Shown: positions 28,524 to 38,143 of the stretch, piece after piece | Numbering within the stretch: position 1 is the first letter of the stretch | Layout of the letters: every line of letters starts with the position of its first letter | Assembly: GCA_021808995.1 (NCBI GenBank) | Contig: JAKBAP010000003.1 | Span: 1-38,143 of the forward strand | DNA: 38,143 nucleotides | Origin: Planctomycetota bacterium | Lineage (GTDB): Bacteria; Planctomycetota; Planctomycetia; Isosphaerales; Isosphaeraceae | Reading direction: 5' to 3' | The notes under the pieces: generated by a model | What the model was told of the DNA's origin: nothing | Seen by the model: the letters and a program-made list of their open reading frames with translations, nothing else | Databases searched by the model: none | Translations under genes and position numbers: made by a program

Positions 28524-28880
28524 ATGGCAGTAGCGAAGACGAGCGTCAAGAGTGCGGGTACCAAGACCGCGGTCAGTCGGCCCAAGTCCCTTCGTGGGGC
28601 CGAGCAGCGATTCAACCAGGCCCGGAAGGCCTCGATCTTGCTCAAGCATGTCAGCGACCCCACCAGGCTCCAGGTGATCCTGATCTTGGCCGATGGCGAG
28701 CGCCACGTGGGTGCCTTGTGCGAGCAGCTCAGCCAGAGCCAGCCCGCGGTGAGCCACCACCTGGCGCTGTTGCGCCATGGCGGCATCATCGCCCCTCGCA
28801 GGCAGGGCAAAAACAACTTCTACAGCCTCACCGAGAGCGGCGACGGCCTGGCCCGCGTCGTCAAGAACCTGATCTCCTAG
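28524..28880 (+). CDS. ArsR-family winged-helix transcriptional regulator
   Basis: ILLKHVSDPTRLQVILILADGERHVGALCEQLSQSQPAVSHHLALLRHGGIIAPRRQGKNNFYSLT. ORF open from 28452. Confidence 0.92.
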   Translation: MAVAKTSVKSAGTKTAVSRPKSLRGAEQRFNQARKASILLKHVSDPTRLQVILILADGERHVGALCEQLSQSQPAVSHHLALLRHGGIIAPRRQGKNNFYSLTESGDGLARVVKNLIS

Positions 28881-28936
28881 CCAGCGCCGGAACCCGTGCT
28901 CACACGATCGGTTCCGAGCTCATCGCCGTCCCCTTG

Positions 28937-28969
28937 CCTCACCCGTTTCCGATCGGGGAAAGGGTGAGG
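28937..28969. terminator. Long hairpin between convergent genes, probable bidirectional terminator
   Basis: CCTCACCC-g-TTTCC-GATCGG-GGAAAGGGTGAGG: 13 bp paired with one bulged G. Confidence 0.6.
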
Positions 28970-28999
28970 ACTCCGCGCGCCCCGGCCCTGGGCTCCCCC

Positions 29000-30658
29000 T
29001 CACGGTAGGATCCGCTGCCCCACCGCGGTGTTCAGGGCCAGCATCGAGCGCCGATGACGCACCACCGCGTCCAGATAGGCCTTGGCGGTGTCGTTATACT
29101 TTCGCTGGGTCTCGTGAAAGATCAGCTTGCCGGCCTCCCCCTCCTCGAATAATCGCAACCGATCCCGGAGCGCCTGGTCCAGGGGGGGCATCACCACCGT
29201 CCTCAGACGATCGGCGAGCCGGCGGCTGATCTCGTATTCCCGATACGCCTGACGCACCTCGGCGACGATCTTACGCTCGATCGCGTTCATTTGAACTCGC
29301 GATTGATCAATGTTCAAGCGAGCACGTTCGATATTCCCCTGATTGCGATTGTAAATCGGCAACGGCACCGTGATCCCAAACGCCCACGAGGCCCCGCTCA
29401 GCCGCCCATACGGGGAATTGTTCTGATACGTGTAAGGCTGAAACAGCACGTAGGCATCCGAGAATCGGTTGGCGCGCTGGAGCTGGAGGTTCGACTCGGC
29501 GGCGTTCACCCCCAGGCGAAAGGCGACCGCGTCGGCCCGGGAGGCCAACGCGAGCTGGACCAACTCGTCCGACGAGGCGGGCGGGGCCGCGCGATCGGCG
29601 ATCGAGGCTCGGGGCTCGATTCGCTCGGCGTCATCGGGGCCGATGACCAAAAGCTCTCCCAGGGTGACCTTGGTCCGGCGCAGGATTTCCTGGGCATCGA
29701 GCAGCCCCGACGACGCGATCTCCAGGTCAGCGCGGGCCTGGTCGACGTCGGAACTGAAGATGCCGACCTTGCTCTTCTCGAACAGCCCCTTATTGATTCG
29801 CAAGATCTCCGTCATCCCCTGGACGCTGGTCTGGGCGTAATGGACGGTTTCGCGGGCGGCCAGCACGTCAAGATAGGCGTTCGCGACCGCCCCGATCGCC
29901 AGCCGGGCCTCGTTTTGATACTGCGCTTCCATCACCTGAAGCGCACGCGCGGCCAGATTCATCCGCGCTTGCCGCTTGTGCGAATAATCGATCGGGTGTG
30001 AGATGTTCACGTCGTATTGCGTCGGACCGTCGGGCCGGCGGACCGAGTCCGATCCGTAGGGGACGAGCTGGGTATCGGCATAAAAAATCGGATTGGCCCG
30101 AAGGCTGGCGGTGAGCACGTCGGCCCTCGCCTGCGGGAGCTCGTAGCGCTTGGCGAGCAGGTCGAGATTGTGCTTCATCAGAAGCTCGATCGCCTGGTCC
30201 AGGGTCAGGCCGTTGGCGGGGCCTTCCTCGCCCTCATGCTTTGGGATCTCGAGGGTCCCGTAAAAGGGGGCTCGCGGGACCGGGACCGGCTGCGGCGACG
30301 TCGCCAACCGCTGGGTCGGAGGACCCTGGTATACGCCCCCTGGCGTCATGATCGAGGTCGGCACCCGAGGCGATGACGCCCCCAGCCGACCAAAAAGCAT
30401 GTCCCCTCGGCCTGGCTGCGTCCCCATGCCGCCACCCGACGAGCCCGGCGAGGTCCCCAGCAGGGAATCCATCGAGCCAGGCTTGGACATCGTGGCCGCG
30501 CCCGTCGGGAGCAAGCCCGATTCCTCGATTGTCGGTGCCTGGCCCAGGCACGCTTGGGACCAGCCGGCAAGGAGACACAAAGCCCCGAGGATGAGCTTCA
30601 AGTCAAAGCGACATATCGGCTTCACGCGTCTCGCCTCCCTGACCTTCCGCCGAACCAA
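29000..30658 (-). CDS. TolC-family outer membrane efflux protein
   Basis: 552 aa; signal peptide; NGLTLDQAIELLMKHNLDLLAKRYELPQARADVLTASLRANP; paired helical repeat layout typical of OEP. Confidence 0.92.
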   Translation of the reverse strand: MVRRKVREARRVKPICRFDLKLILGALCLLAGWSQACLGQAPTIEESGLLPTGAATMSKPGSMDSLLGTSPGSSGGGMGTQPGRGDMLFGRLGASSPRVPTSIMTPGGVYQGPPTQRLATSPQPVPVPRAPFYGTLEIPKHEGEEGPANGLTLDQAIELLMKHNLDLLAKRYELPQARADVLTASLRANPIFYADTQLVPYGSDSVRRPDGPTQYDVNISHPIDYSHKRQARMNLAARALQVMEAQYQNEARLAIGAVANAYLDVLAARETVHYAQTSVQGMTEILRINKGLFEKSKVGIFSSDVDQARADLEIASSGLLDAQEILRRTKVTLGELLVIGPDDAERIEPRASIADRAAPPASSDELVQLALASRADAVAFRLGVNAAESNLQLQRANRFSDAYVLFQPYTYQNNSPYGRLSGASWAFGITVPLPIYNRNQGNIERARLNIDQSRVQMNAIERKIVAEVRQAYREYEISRRLADRLRTVVMPPLDQALRDRLRLFEEGEAGKLIFHETQRKYNDTAKAYLDAVVRHRRSMLALNTAVGQRILP

Positions 30659-30864
30659 TCCCAGGCCGCTCGCAAGCGCCCCCGCGAAACCCGCAAGCTC
30701 GTCCGCGAAATGGGCGCGTAACGATTACATCGGCACGCGCGATGACTCAAATCAAACCGGATTCAGCGGATCTCACGGTTCGACGGACGAGTCCACGCAC
30801 GCATGGTGCTACCGCGCCGAGACTCGGGCGGACTGGTCGACGCCAGGGAGTACCCGACCCCACT

Positions 30865-32307
30865 CTATTTTTTGAATCCTGGCGCGGCCGTGAACGCGCG
30901 GAGGAACTTGCCGTCGGCGCGGTTCCAGAGCCGGACCTGGCCGTCCCAGGAGCCCGACGCGATGGTCTTGCCATCCCGCGTGACGGCCAAGGAATAGATC
31001 CAATCGCCATGGCCCTCAAGCTTTCGCACGGACGAGCCCTTGTCGCTCATGACCCGCACGACCTTGTCCGCCCCCGCGGCGAGCAGGTTCTGGCCATCGG
31101 GCGTGAACATAAGGGCATAGACCGAACCCCCAAAGCCGTCAATCGAGCGAATCTGCTTGCCATCCGCGTCGGGGTTCCAGAATCGGACGTGGGCGTCTTC
31201 CCCGCCGCTCACCACGCCCTTGCCATCAGGGGTAAACGCGACCGCGTAAACGGGCTGGAGATGGCCGGGAAACGTAACGAGGGATTCTTTCTTGTCGACA
31301 TCGAAGACCTTGGCCGATTTATCGCGGCTGCCACTCGCGAGCCGCTTGCCATCGGGGCTGAAGGCGACATCGAGCACCCAGTCGGCGTGATCCTCGACCT
31401 GAAACACCACCTTCCCAGTCTCGACCTCGACCACGCGAACGGCCCGGTCCGCGCCCGCCACGGCCACTCTCTTGGAATCAGGGCTGAACGCCACGGCGAA
31501 GACCACGTCCTGGGTCTCGACCAGGTCGCGGGCGGGCTCGAGCTTGCCGCCAGCCTCGACCCGAAACAGCCGGGCGACCCCGTAAATGCCAGGATCGCCG
31601 CTCGCCACGGCCAACCATTTGCCATCGGGACTGTAGGCCAGGCGATAAAGACGCTCCGCCTGCCCGTCGCGCCGGCCAGCCGGCGCGCCGGTCTGGGTGC
31701 TCCACAAGGTCAGCTCATGAAAGCCCGACGCCGCCACGGTCAATCCATCGGGGCTAAAGGCGAGGGCCGTGATCGGCAGGGTCGCGGGGTAGACCTCGGG
31801 AATCGAGACCCGCTCGACCTTGTGCATCAGGATGGTCCAGTCCTCGCTCGGCGAGCCTCCGTCGTATTTTCCCCCCTCGGACACCCAGCGCTCGAGCAAG
31901 GCGATCTTGTCGCCCGGCAGCGGGTCGAGCTTGTACGGCATGCGGGGGGTCGCGTCGGGGCGGATGCTCTCGATCAGATAGCTCTCGTCGGGCTTGCCGT
32001 GGACCAGGGTCATCCCCTCGCCCTGTCGCCCTCCCTTGGCGAGCTGTTCGAACGTCGTCATGACGTACTTGCTCTCGGACTTGCGAGGATTATGACAGGC
32101 GATGCAATTCTCGACCAGGACCGGCGCGACCTCGTGGAGAAAGCTCACCGGCTGCTTGGCGGCCTTGGCGGGGACCGCGGGCTTGGCGGGGACCGCCGGC
32201 TTGGAGGGCGCTGGCGCTTTCGGCTTGGCCTTCGCGTCTTGCGCGGGTGAGGAGGTCGCGATCTGGGCCGCGAAAAGCATCGTCGCGAAGAGTAAGGCTC
32301 GAGTCAT
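30865..32307 (-). CDS. WD40-repeat protein with N-terminal planctomycete-type cytochrome c domain
   Basis: 480 aa; FLHEVAPVLVENCIACHNPRKSESKYVMTTFEQLAKGG; multiple WD40 blades (AFSPDGKRLASGSRDKSAKVFDV). Confidence 0.93.
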   Translation of the reverse strand: MTRALLFATMLFAAQIATSSPAQDAKAKPKAPAPSKPAVPAKPAVPAKAAKQPVSFLHEVAPVLVENCIACHNPRKSESKYVMTTFEQLAKGGRQGEGMTLVHGKPDESYLIESIRPDATPRMPYKLDPLPGDKIALLERWVSEGGKYDGGSPSEDWTILMHKVERVSIPEVYPATLPITALAFSPDGLTVAASGFHELTLWSTQTGAPAGRRDGQAERLYRLAYSPDGKWLAVASGDPGIYGVARLFRVEAGGKLEPARDLVETQDVVFAVAFSPDSKRVAVAGADRAVRVVEVETGKVVFQVEDHADWVLDVAFSPDGKRLASGSRDKSAKVFDVDKKESLVTFPGHLQPVYAVAFTPDGKGVVSGGEDAHVRFWNPDADGKQIRSIDGFGGSVYALMFTPDGQNLLAAGADKVVRVMSDKGSSVRKLEGHGDWIYSLAVTRDGKTIASGSWDGQVRLWNRADGKFLRAFTAAPGFKK

Positions 32308-32346
32308 GATCCTGGCTGCTCCGGTACTTCACGGCCGCCGTCCACG

Positions 32347-34671
32347 TCACGGGGCGACGACGACGTCGATCGGCTGGGGAGGCGTCTGATAGTCCTTGTT
32401 TTCGACCTTATAGGCCAGCGAAATCTGGGCCTTCACGGTCGCGGCCGGGGCCTTGGGCTCGGCGACGACCTTGAGCACGAAATCCGCGGCGGTCGGCGCG
32501 ACGGTGACTGGCTCGCACTTGAGCCCCGCGGGGAGCCCGTTGATCTTGAGCACGACCGGCCCGTTCATGCCCCCCTTGCGAACGAGCTTGCCCTTGAGAT
32601 CGTAAGTCGACTTGGCCTTGATCGGGATCTTGGGCGAGCCCAGCTCGAGCGCCACCGGGTCGACCACCCGCAGGCTCACGATCGCCAGCTCGACGGTTCG
32701 GTCTTGCCCGGCGATCTTGCCCTGGGCCTTGAGAGCGAGCGAGACCGCGCCCAGGGGGGCGTCAACGGCGGACTTCACGGCGACCTTCCCCGCGAGATCC
32801 TTTTCGCCGATGGTCGCGGCGTCGGTCGTCACCCCCGTGAGTCCAGGAACGGACGTGATCTTGAGTGCCCCCTCCGACCCCTTGGGCCTGGTCAGCGTGA
32901 TCGGGACCGAGGCCGAGAACCCACGAGGCAGCTCGATCGCCGTTGCCGGCGTGTCCACTCCCAGCGGGACCGCTTCCGAGGGGGCGATCGCGATCGCCTG
33001 AAACACCATCGTCCCGACCGGTGGGTCGGCGTCGCGGACGAACACCACCGTCGTGGAAGCCGTCGCCTCGATCACCCCCTGGCCCGTCTGGGCGCGGCCC
33101 ACCACTCGCAACGGTGTCACCGGAAACTCAGCCCCAGGCGCGGCCGAGATCGACAGCACGCCCGCCGTCTGCCCCGCCGCGATCACACCCTCGCGTACCG
33201 TCAGGCCCGCGGGAGGTTCAGCAAGGGTCAGGGTAATCGGCCCGGGATACCCCTTACGCTTCACCGTCACTGGGATTGCCGCGTGGCCGCCTCGAGGAAC
33301 GCTGTACTCGGACCTCTCGGCGGTCATCTCGAATTCGGTGGTCAACGGCTCAACCACGATCCGGTACGGATATCCCACGCCACCACGCCCCGCCAGATCG
33401 CGAAGGGCGAGCGTGATCTCCTTGACACCCCCCGGCACCGTAAGATCAAGCGAGGGATCAGGCAGATTGAACGACTGGGCCTGCTGCCCATTTCTCACTC
33501 CGCGACGATTCATGACGGTATCGTCGGCGCTCGCGATCACACCCCCTTTTTCGTCGCGGACCTCCAGCGTTCCATCGAGCGCCGACCCGTAGGCGGAGGC
33601 TTGGACCTCGATCCGCAAGCGCCGGCCAGGCACCACCTCGATCACGAAGCGATCCTCGTCGCCTGGGGGGTCGATCCGACCATTGAACACTACCGGAGCA
33701 ACCGCTCGAACCACCCCCACGCCCGATGCCGGCTCACGCAGCTCGGGCTGGTTTGACACCGCGAGCGGACTCGGAATCTCGACATCGTTCGCTCCACCAA
33801 CGTTCAACCTGGGAATCGCCAGATCCGTGCCAGGGATCGGGTGGAGCGTGGCGGCCGCGGTGGCGATTCCCTCGATCGTGCCGCCTCGCAGCTCGAGCCC
33901 AACGGTTTCGCCAATCCGTCCGCCCAGGGGATAGACCTCGTCGGCGACCGCGACCGCGCCGATCAAGAGGCGATAGACCGGCCGATTCGCCCCTTGATAG
34001 CGCGAATCCGAAATCTCAACCACGTAATCGCCGTCGGTCGGCAGGACAGCGACCAATCGGGCGTCGGTTTGCAGGCCCGGCGAATCGTCGGCCGAGGCGA
34101 TGAATTTGCGATTGGCGGTCGCGTAGGTGAGGCGAATCGAGGGGTCCACTCCCGAGCCAATGCGGGCACACTGGGCGTCGACCACGATCCGTTCGCCGCT
34201 CTTACCATGAAAGCGAAAGAAATCGACGTCATTGCCATCGAGCCGGCCCATGGCCACGACCGGAATCGACGGCAGCGGGGTCGCGTGCTCGAAGAGGCCG
34301 TCGTCTTCCTTTTCCGAGACCTGGGGAAACTGGCCGACGGCAAGCAGCAGCGGATTCGAGATCCCTTGGTCCGTCAAGACACGGATGGGATAAACGCCCA
34401 CCGGCGTGTTGGCGGCGATCTTGATCCTGGGCTTCCAGGGTCCGTCGGTCGATCGAGCAGGCTCGACCTCAAACGCGAACGGCGCGATCAACCTGGGATG
34501 GTCCTTGAGGACCTCTCCACCGATTGAAAGCGTCGTCGAGACGCCGCGCTCAAGCCCCGGCGGCTCGATGTCGGTGATCTTCGGGGGCGCGGCGTGGACG
34601 GCCGGCGCGAGCGCCGTCGACATCGCCGCCACGGCTGAGAAGAGTCCCGTGGATCGTACTCGACGACGCAT
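32347..34671 (-). CDS. Large secreted pre-peptidase C-terminal (PPC) domain protein
   Basis: MRRRVRSTGLFSAVAAMSTALAPAVHAAPPKITDIEPPGLERGVSTTLSIGGEVL; two PPC-like segments (DGNDVDFFRFHGKSGERIVVDAQ and GDEDRFVIEVVPGRRLRIEVQA). ORF open to 34818. Confidence 0.88.
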   Translation of the reverse strand: MRRRVRSTGLFSAVAAMSTALAPAVHAAPPKITDIEPPGLERGVSTTLSIGGEVLKDHPRLIAPFAFEVEPARSTDGPWKPRIKIAANTPVGVYPIRVLTDQGISNPLLLAVGQFPQVSEKEDDGLFEHATPLPSIPVVAMGRLDGNDVDFFRFHGKSGERIVVDAQCARIGSGVDPSIRLTYATANRKFIASADDSPGLQTDARLVAVLPTDGDYVVEISDSRYQGANRPVYRLLIGAVAVADEVYPLGGRIGETVGLELRGGTIEGIATAAATLHPIPGTDLAIPRLNVGGANDVEIPSPLAVSNQPELREPASGVGVVRAVAPVVFNGRIDPPGDEDRFVIEVVPGRRLRIEVQASAYGSALDGTLEVRDEKGGVIASADDTVMNRRGVRNGQQAQSFNLPDPSLDLTVPGGVKEITLALRDLAGRGGVGYPYRIVVEPLTTEFEMTAERSEYSVPRGGHAAIPVTVKRKGYPGPITLTLAEPPAGLTVREGVIAAGQTAGVLSISAAPGAEFPVTPLRVVGRAQTGQGVIEATASTTVVFVRDADPPVGTMVFQAIAIAPSEAVPLGVDTPATAIELPRGFSASVPITLTRPKGSEGALKITSVPGLTGVTTDAATIGEKDLAGKVAVKSAVDAPLGAVSLALKAQGKIAGQDRTVELAIVSLRVVDPVALELGSPKIPIKAKSTYDLKGKLVRKGGMNGPVVLKINGLPAGLKCEPVTVAPTAADFVLKVVAEPKAPAATVKAQISLAYKVENKDYQTPPQPIDVVVAP

Positions 34672-34833
34672 AAGCTCACCCCAAGAGCCAGTCCGCTCTG
34701 ATTCAATTCGGCGTCGAAACCCTCGCCTCTTCCAGGGCGTGTCTCGCACGGGGCGAGAATGGAACGGTGGGCGGCGAGACGGTTTCGCGACTGTCAACCA
34801 ATCCTTAAACCGTCGCATGAGCGAGGGGGATTG

Positions 34834-35817
34834 TCAAGGATGAGGCTTCTTCACATCGCCGGATGGTGGCGTAGCGTCCTTGGCCGGGACGACCGGTGCC
34901 GCGTTCGGGCTCGAGTCGGGAGCGGTGGGCTCTGGAAGTCCGAAGTTGCTCAGCGTAAAGACGTCGTCCGGGGCGTCGATAAAGCGGAATTCGCGAAAGT
35001 CGTAGGTCTCGGTTGACGACTCCGCGGGATTGGCGATCAAAGCCGATCGATGGGTGATTTTCCTGGGCACGGGAAAACCCTCGGACAGCCCCTCGTATTC
35101 GATTTTCCCGGTCCAAATGACCTTGCCCTGTAATGGCCTGAGCTGATATTCGCGGACGACCCAGCGCTCCTGGGGCGAGACCATGAACCAGCCCTCGTGT
35201 CCGCCCGAGGTGTCCTTGCCACTAACGGCCCTGGGCAAGACGAAACTGACCTTGAGGCATTCCTTACCGCCGACCTCCACCCGCGTAGCGTCCTTGATCG
35301 TGCGGTCCGGATGTGACATGAGCCTCCCGACCGGCAAGAACAACAGGCAGTAGGGCGCATTGAGATAACGCCAGAGATAACGCCCCTCCACCTCCGGAAG
35401 ATCGGGCTTTTTCTTGAAGTCGACCAGATTGATCACGTAATTCGGCTTCTCCTTGGGTTTCAAGAGGCGGAATTCGTACCGGCTGTTGTAACACGTGACC
35501 AACTCGTCGTAGAGCTTGGAAATGGGGAGCCTCACGGTGACCCGGGCCATCTCGGGTCGATGCGAAATGAATTCCTCGTCGTGGTTCGCCTCGGTCGGTG
35601 GCTTGACCCGGGGATTCCGCGGCTCCGGCGTCGAGAAGGACATGAAACGGACGGACCCGCTCGACCGTCCGTATCTCGACTCCAGGCGTTTCATCGCCTC
35701 GGGGTATTCCTCGAGAAACCGCTTCAGGAGGGGGGAGTCGTCGGCCCGCGCGCCGATATCCATCGCCCCCGACGCCGCGACGGCGGCAAGGATCATCGCA
35801 TGGAGATTTCTGGACAT
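34834..35817 (-). CDS. Uncharacterised secreted protein (DUF1571-like), paralogue of 37047-38051
   Basis: 327 aa; signal peptide; [47 protein letters not shown]. Confidence 0.7.
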   Translation of the reverse strand: MSRNLHAMILAAVAASGAMDIGARADDSPLLKRFLEEYPEAMKRLESRYGRSSGSVRFMSFSTPEPRNPRVKPPTEANHDEEFISHRPEMARVTVRLPISKLYDELVTCYNSRYEFRLLKPKEKPNYVINLVDFKKKPDLPEVEGRYLWRYLNAPYCLLFLPVGRLMSHPDRTIKDATRVEVGGKECLKVSFVLPRAVSGKDTSGGHEGWFMVSPQERWVVREYQLRPLQGKVIWTGKIEYEGLSEGFPVPRKITHRSALIANPAESSTETYDFREFRFIDAPDDVFTLSNFGLPEPTAPDSSPNAAPVVPAKDATPPSGDVKKPHP

Positions 35818-36269
35818 AGTGAACTCCTGCCGGTTGGCTCGGTCAAGGCGGGGATCGGCTCGCCAAGGATCGTACCACCCCCGAGAATCGTAAGGCTCTG
35901 GTTGATCCCGTTGTAAAGCGCCGATTGCTCGAGAAACCCCAGAATGGAAACCTCGAGGCTCTTGTCGACGATGGTCGAGGTGCAGGGTGGGTTCGAGCCG
36001 GCATACCTGGGGTCATAGGTCTTGATCCGCCCTGGCGGCAGCGAGTTAAAGGCGTCGTGATAACCGTGAAGCGCCAGGCCAAGCTGTTTCAGATTATTCG
36101 CGCACTGTGCGCGCCGGGCCACCTCGCGCGCCGACTGAACCGCCGGCAGCAAAAGGCCAATCACAAGAGCGATGATCGAGATCACGACCAAGAGCTCGAT
36201 CAGGGTGAAGGCTCGATGAGACCGAGGCGCTGGAACTGGGATTGTCACCGCGCTCACCCGGCCCGGCAT
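35793..36269 (-). CDS. C-terminally truncated DUF1559 protein (pilin-like N-terminus)
   Basis: 158 aa; [61 protein letters not shown]...[17 protein letters not shown], then stops; lacks [14 protein letters not shown]. Confidence 0.8.
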   Translation of the reverse strand: MPGRVSAVTIPVPAPRSHRAFTLIELLVVISIIALVIGLLLPAVQSAREVARRAQCANNLKQLGLALHGYHDAFNSLPPGRIKTYDPRYAGSNPPCTSTIVDKSLEVSILGFLEQSALYNGINQSLTILGGGTILGEPIPALTEPTGRSSLCPEISMR

Positions 36270-36420
36270 TCCTGATTACCTCCAGAAGCGGTCGACTCGA
36301 CGCATGAATAGGTTTATTGTTTCGCACGCCGCGAAGGCCAGGCCCGTACGTGGGAAACACCGAGACCAGGAAACCACTGACGGCGAGCGATGCCCCGGGA
36401 TCAGTTCCGCGATCTCGAGC

Positions 36421-37050
36421 TCACTCCTCGCGGGCGGCAGCGCGAATCGCCGAGGGCGATCGACCGTCAAGTACTCCCCGGAAGTCGACTGGGTACGTTC
36501 CCATACTCGTGTAAATTTCGGTTGAAAAGAGAAACGGCTGGTCGGTCTCGGGCTGCCGCGGAGGATCCACGGTGTACTCAATCGTCATACTCCTCCGCGT
36601 CCGGGGCGCGATTTCCAGCGGGAGCTTGTCCAGCGCCTGTATACATCCCTTTGGCGAGCAGAGCGACGCGAAACCATGAACGGAGATCGGCAGCCTCGTC
36701 AGGTTCACGAGCTCAATCTTCAGAAGCCTCTTATCCGGGAAGGGCACCTTCCCTAACTCAAACACCGGCGGCTCAATGAGGAGCGAGTCGCCGCGAAGAT
36801 ACCCAGCCGCCGCCGAGGCCGAGCCGAAGGTCCCCAACGCCCAGGACCAGACCGCGACAAACCCAACCAGGGGAACCAGGATAGCCGCCACCAAAGCCGC
36901 CAAGGCGGGACTTCGAATGATCGGCGTCTGCCTCACGGCCAGAACCTCGGGGGATGCCGTCGCGTTTGATGGAACGATCCTCGCGTGCCCCCCGCTCATG
37001 GTCTCGGACGTCGTATTCACGTTCGGCTCCGAACTTGCCGTACTGTTCAT
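36421..37050 (-). CDS. Membrane-anchored DUF1573-like protein
   Basis: 209 aa; one TM (LAALVAAILVPLVGFVAVWSWALG) then IEPPVFELGKVPFPDKRLLKIELVNLTRLPISVHGFASLCSPKGCIQALDKLPLEIAPRTRRSMTIEYTV. Confidence 0.7.
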   Translation of the reverse strand: MNSTASSEPNVNTTSETMSGGHARIVPSNATASPEVLAVRQTPIIRSPALAALVAAILVPLVGFVAVWSWALGTFGSASAAAGYLRGDSLLIEPPVFELGKVPFPDKRLLKIELVNLTRLPISVHGFASLCSPKGCIQALDKLPLEIAPRTRRSMTIEYTVDPPRQPETDQPFLFSTEIYTSMGTYPVDFRGVLDGRSPSAIRAAAREE

Positions 37051-38051
37051 CCCGATGCATGGGACTCAAGGCCTCGCGGCGCTTCACCATCTCCGGCTCT
37101 CCGACGCGCGGCCCGAGCAAGCAGAATCGCGCAGGCAGCCGACACGGCGGCCAACAAGACAAGAAATAGGACCGTCCAGGTCGGATTCCCCCTCGCTCCC
37201 GGACGGCCCAGCTCGGGAAGACCAAACGCCGTGAGCGTAAAATCCGACGCGGGAACAGGGCCAAACGCGAAATCGTCGAAGACGAACTCATCGCGATAGA
37301 CCGAGAACTCGGAAACCACGCGCTTGACTGCCAGGCTACGGCTGGGAGCGGGCTCGGTATACTCGATCTCCTCTCTGTCCAAGAAGTCGTGCCCTCCGTC
37401 TTGTTGACAACGGCACTCGTACTTTGTGACGGCCCAGTGACGGTTGGGATCGACCAGAAACCATCCCGATCGCCTGAGCTTTCTTGGGTCTTCGTGGGTA
37501 AAGTCAATCTTAAACAGCGGACCGTTTTCCTCCCCCAGTGCCGACACCTTTCGTATCGTGAAGCGGGGGTCGGTCATCAACTCACTGATCCGCGAACCAA
37601 AGAGCCGAGAGGGAGCATCAACGAATTGGTCGACTCGTAACTTGAGTGTGCGACGAAGATCCTGATCCGCGCCAAGGCTGGCCAGTACGTAGGTTTCCTT
37701 CCCCCGATCCCGCCGCAGAGTGAATGACGACTTTCCATCAACACAGTAGACCCAATCTTGTTGTCCATCCACGGGTTCGCGGATCGCTCGCTCCATGGGT
37801 CCTGAGCGCTCGAACTGGATGCGCGCTGTGTCGACCTTGGAGTTCACGTCGCCGGGCCGCGATGCCCTGGGGTTGGGAACCTTCCAGCTCCTATGCACGG
37901 CGGAACCGCGACAGTGGCTCAGAATCGATTCCATGTCCGCGAGCGCGGATGGATATTCATTCATCACGCGCGCTTTGAGGTCGGTATCCGCGCTCACGGC
38001 GCGGAAAGCGATCACGAGCGCAACCGTCCCCACAATTGCCGACCTACTCAC
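37047..38051 (-). CDS. Uncharacterised secreted protein with C-terminal TM anchor, paralogue of 34834-35817
   Basis: 334 aa; signal peptide; NEYPSALADMESIL, SGWFLVDPNRHWAVTKYE, SDFTLTAFGLPELG, then TWTVLFLVLLAAVSAACAILLARAARRR. Stop overlaps next start (ATGA). Confidence 0.75.
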   Translation of the reverse strand: MSRSAIVGTVALVIAFRAVSADTDLKARVMNEYPSALADMESILSHCRGSAVHRSWKVPNPRASRPGDVNSKVDTARIQFERSGPMERAIREPVDGQQDWVYCVDGKSSFTLRRDRGKETYVLASLGADQDLRRTLKLRVDQFVDAPSRLFGSRISELMTDPRFTIRKVSALGEENGPLFKIDFTHEDPRKLRRSGWFLVDPNRHWAVTKYECRCQQDGGHDFLDREEIEYTEPAPSRSLAVKRVVSEFSVYRDEFVFDDFAFGPVPASDFTLTAFGLPELGRPGARGNPTWTVLFLVLLAAVSAACAILLARAARRRAGDGEAPRGLESHASG

Positions 38052-38143
38052 GTGGAACCTCGTGCCAAAAAGTACGAGAAACTCTGGTCGGAAACTGGGT
38101 CCGGCGGTTGAAGCGACGAACCCAGACTTTGAGCGGAATTTCG

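Noticed and set aside
30742-32250. 502-aa plus-strand ORF
   Set aside because: Antisense to the well-supported WD40/cytochrome c gene; low-information composition typical of shadow ORFs in high-GC DNA.
32704-33756. 350-aa plus-strand ORF
   Set aside because: Shadow of PPC-domain gene; Arg/His-rich, no motifs.
1-38143. tRNA genes, CRISPR arrays, insertion sequences
   Set aside because: No cloverleaf-like T-arm context, no regularly spaced repeats and no transposase or terminal inverted repeats recognised by eye; a tRNAscan-SE, CRISPR finder and ISfinder run would be decisive.

Overview
High-GC chromosomal window. The protein families (DUF1559 pilin-like proteins, WD40/cytochrome c fusion, PPC-domain protein, LEPR-XLL-like N-terminus, TPR/SPINDLY glycosyltransferase) point to a planctomycete, probably Isosphaeraceae-like. 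About 27 coding regions can be supported. No tRNA, rRNA, CRISPR array or intact mobile element was recognised. Housekeeping genes include asnB-type asparagine synthase, threonine synthase, RNase R next to a YhaM-like HD/OB exonuclease, glutamate dehydrogenase, HtrA-like protease and a CusF-SCO fusion. Observations most worth a second look: (1) an NtrC-type two-component system between two closely related DUF1559 pilin-like genes, with a correctly spaced -24/-12-like motif before the first; (2) a minus-strand cassette at 34.8-38.1 kb pairing two divergent paralogues of an uncharacterised secreted/anchored family with a DUF1573-like protein and a truncated DUF1559 gene; (3) a dyad-rich, relatively AT-rich 386-bp divergent intergenic region at 23.2-23.57 kb, possibly a structured RNA or multi-operator region; (4) a decayed di-heme oxidoreductase (DUF1111-like) C-terminal remnant at 10.88-11.30 kb with a frameshift and a broken heme motif. 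All calls come from reading sequence and translations; no searches were run.
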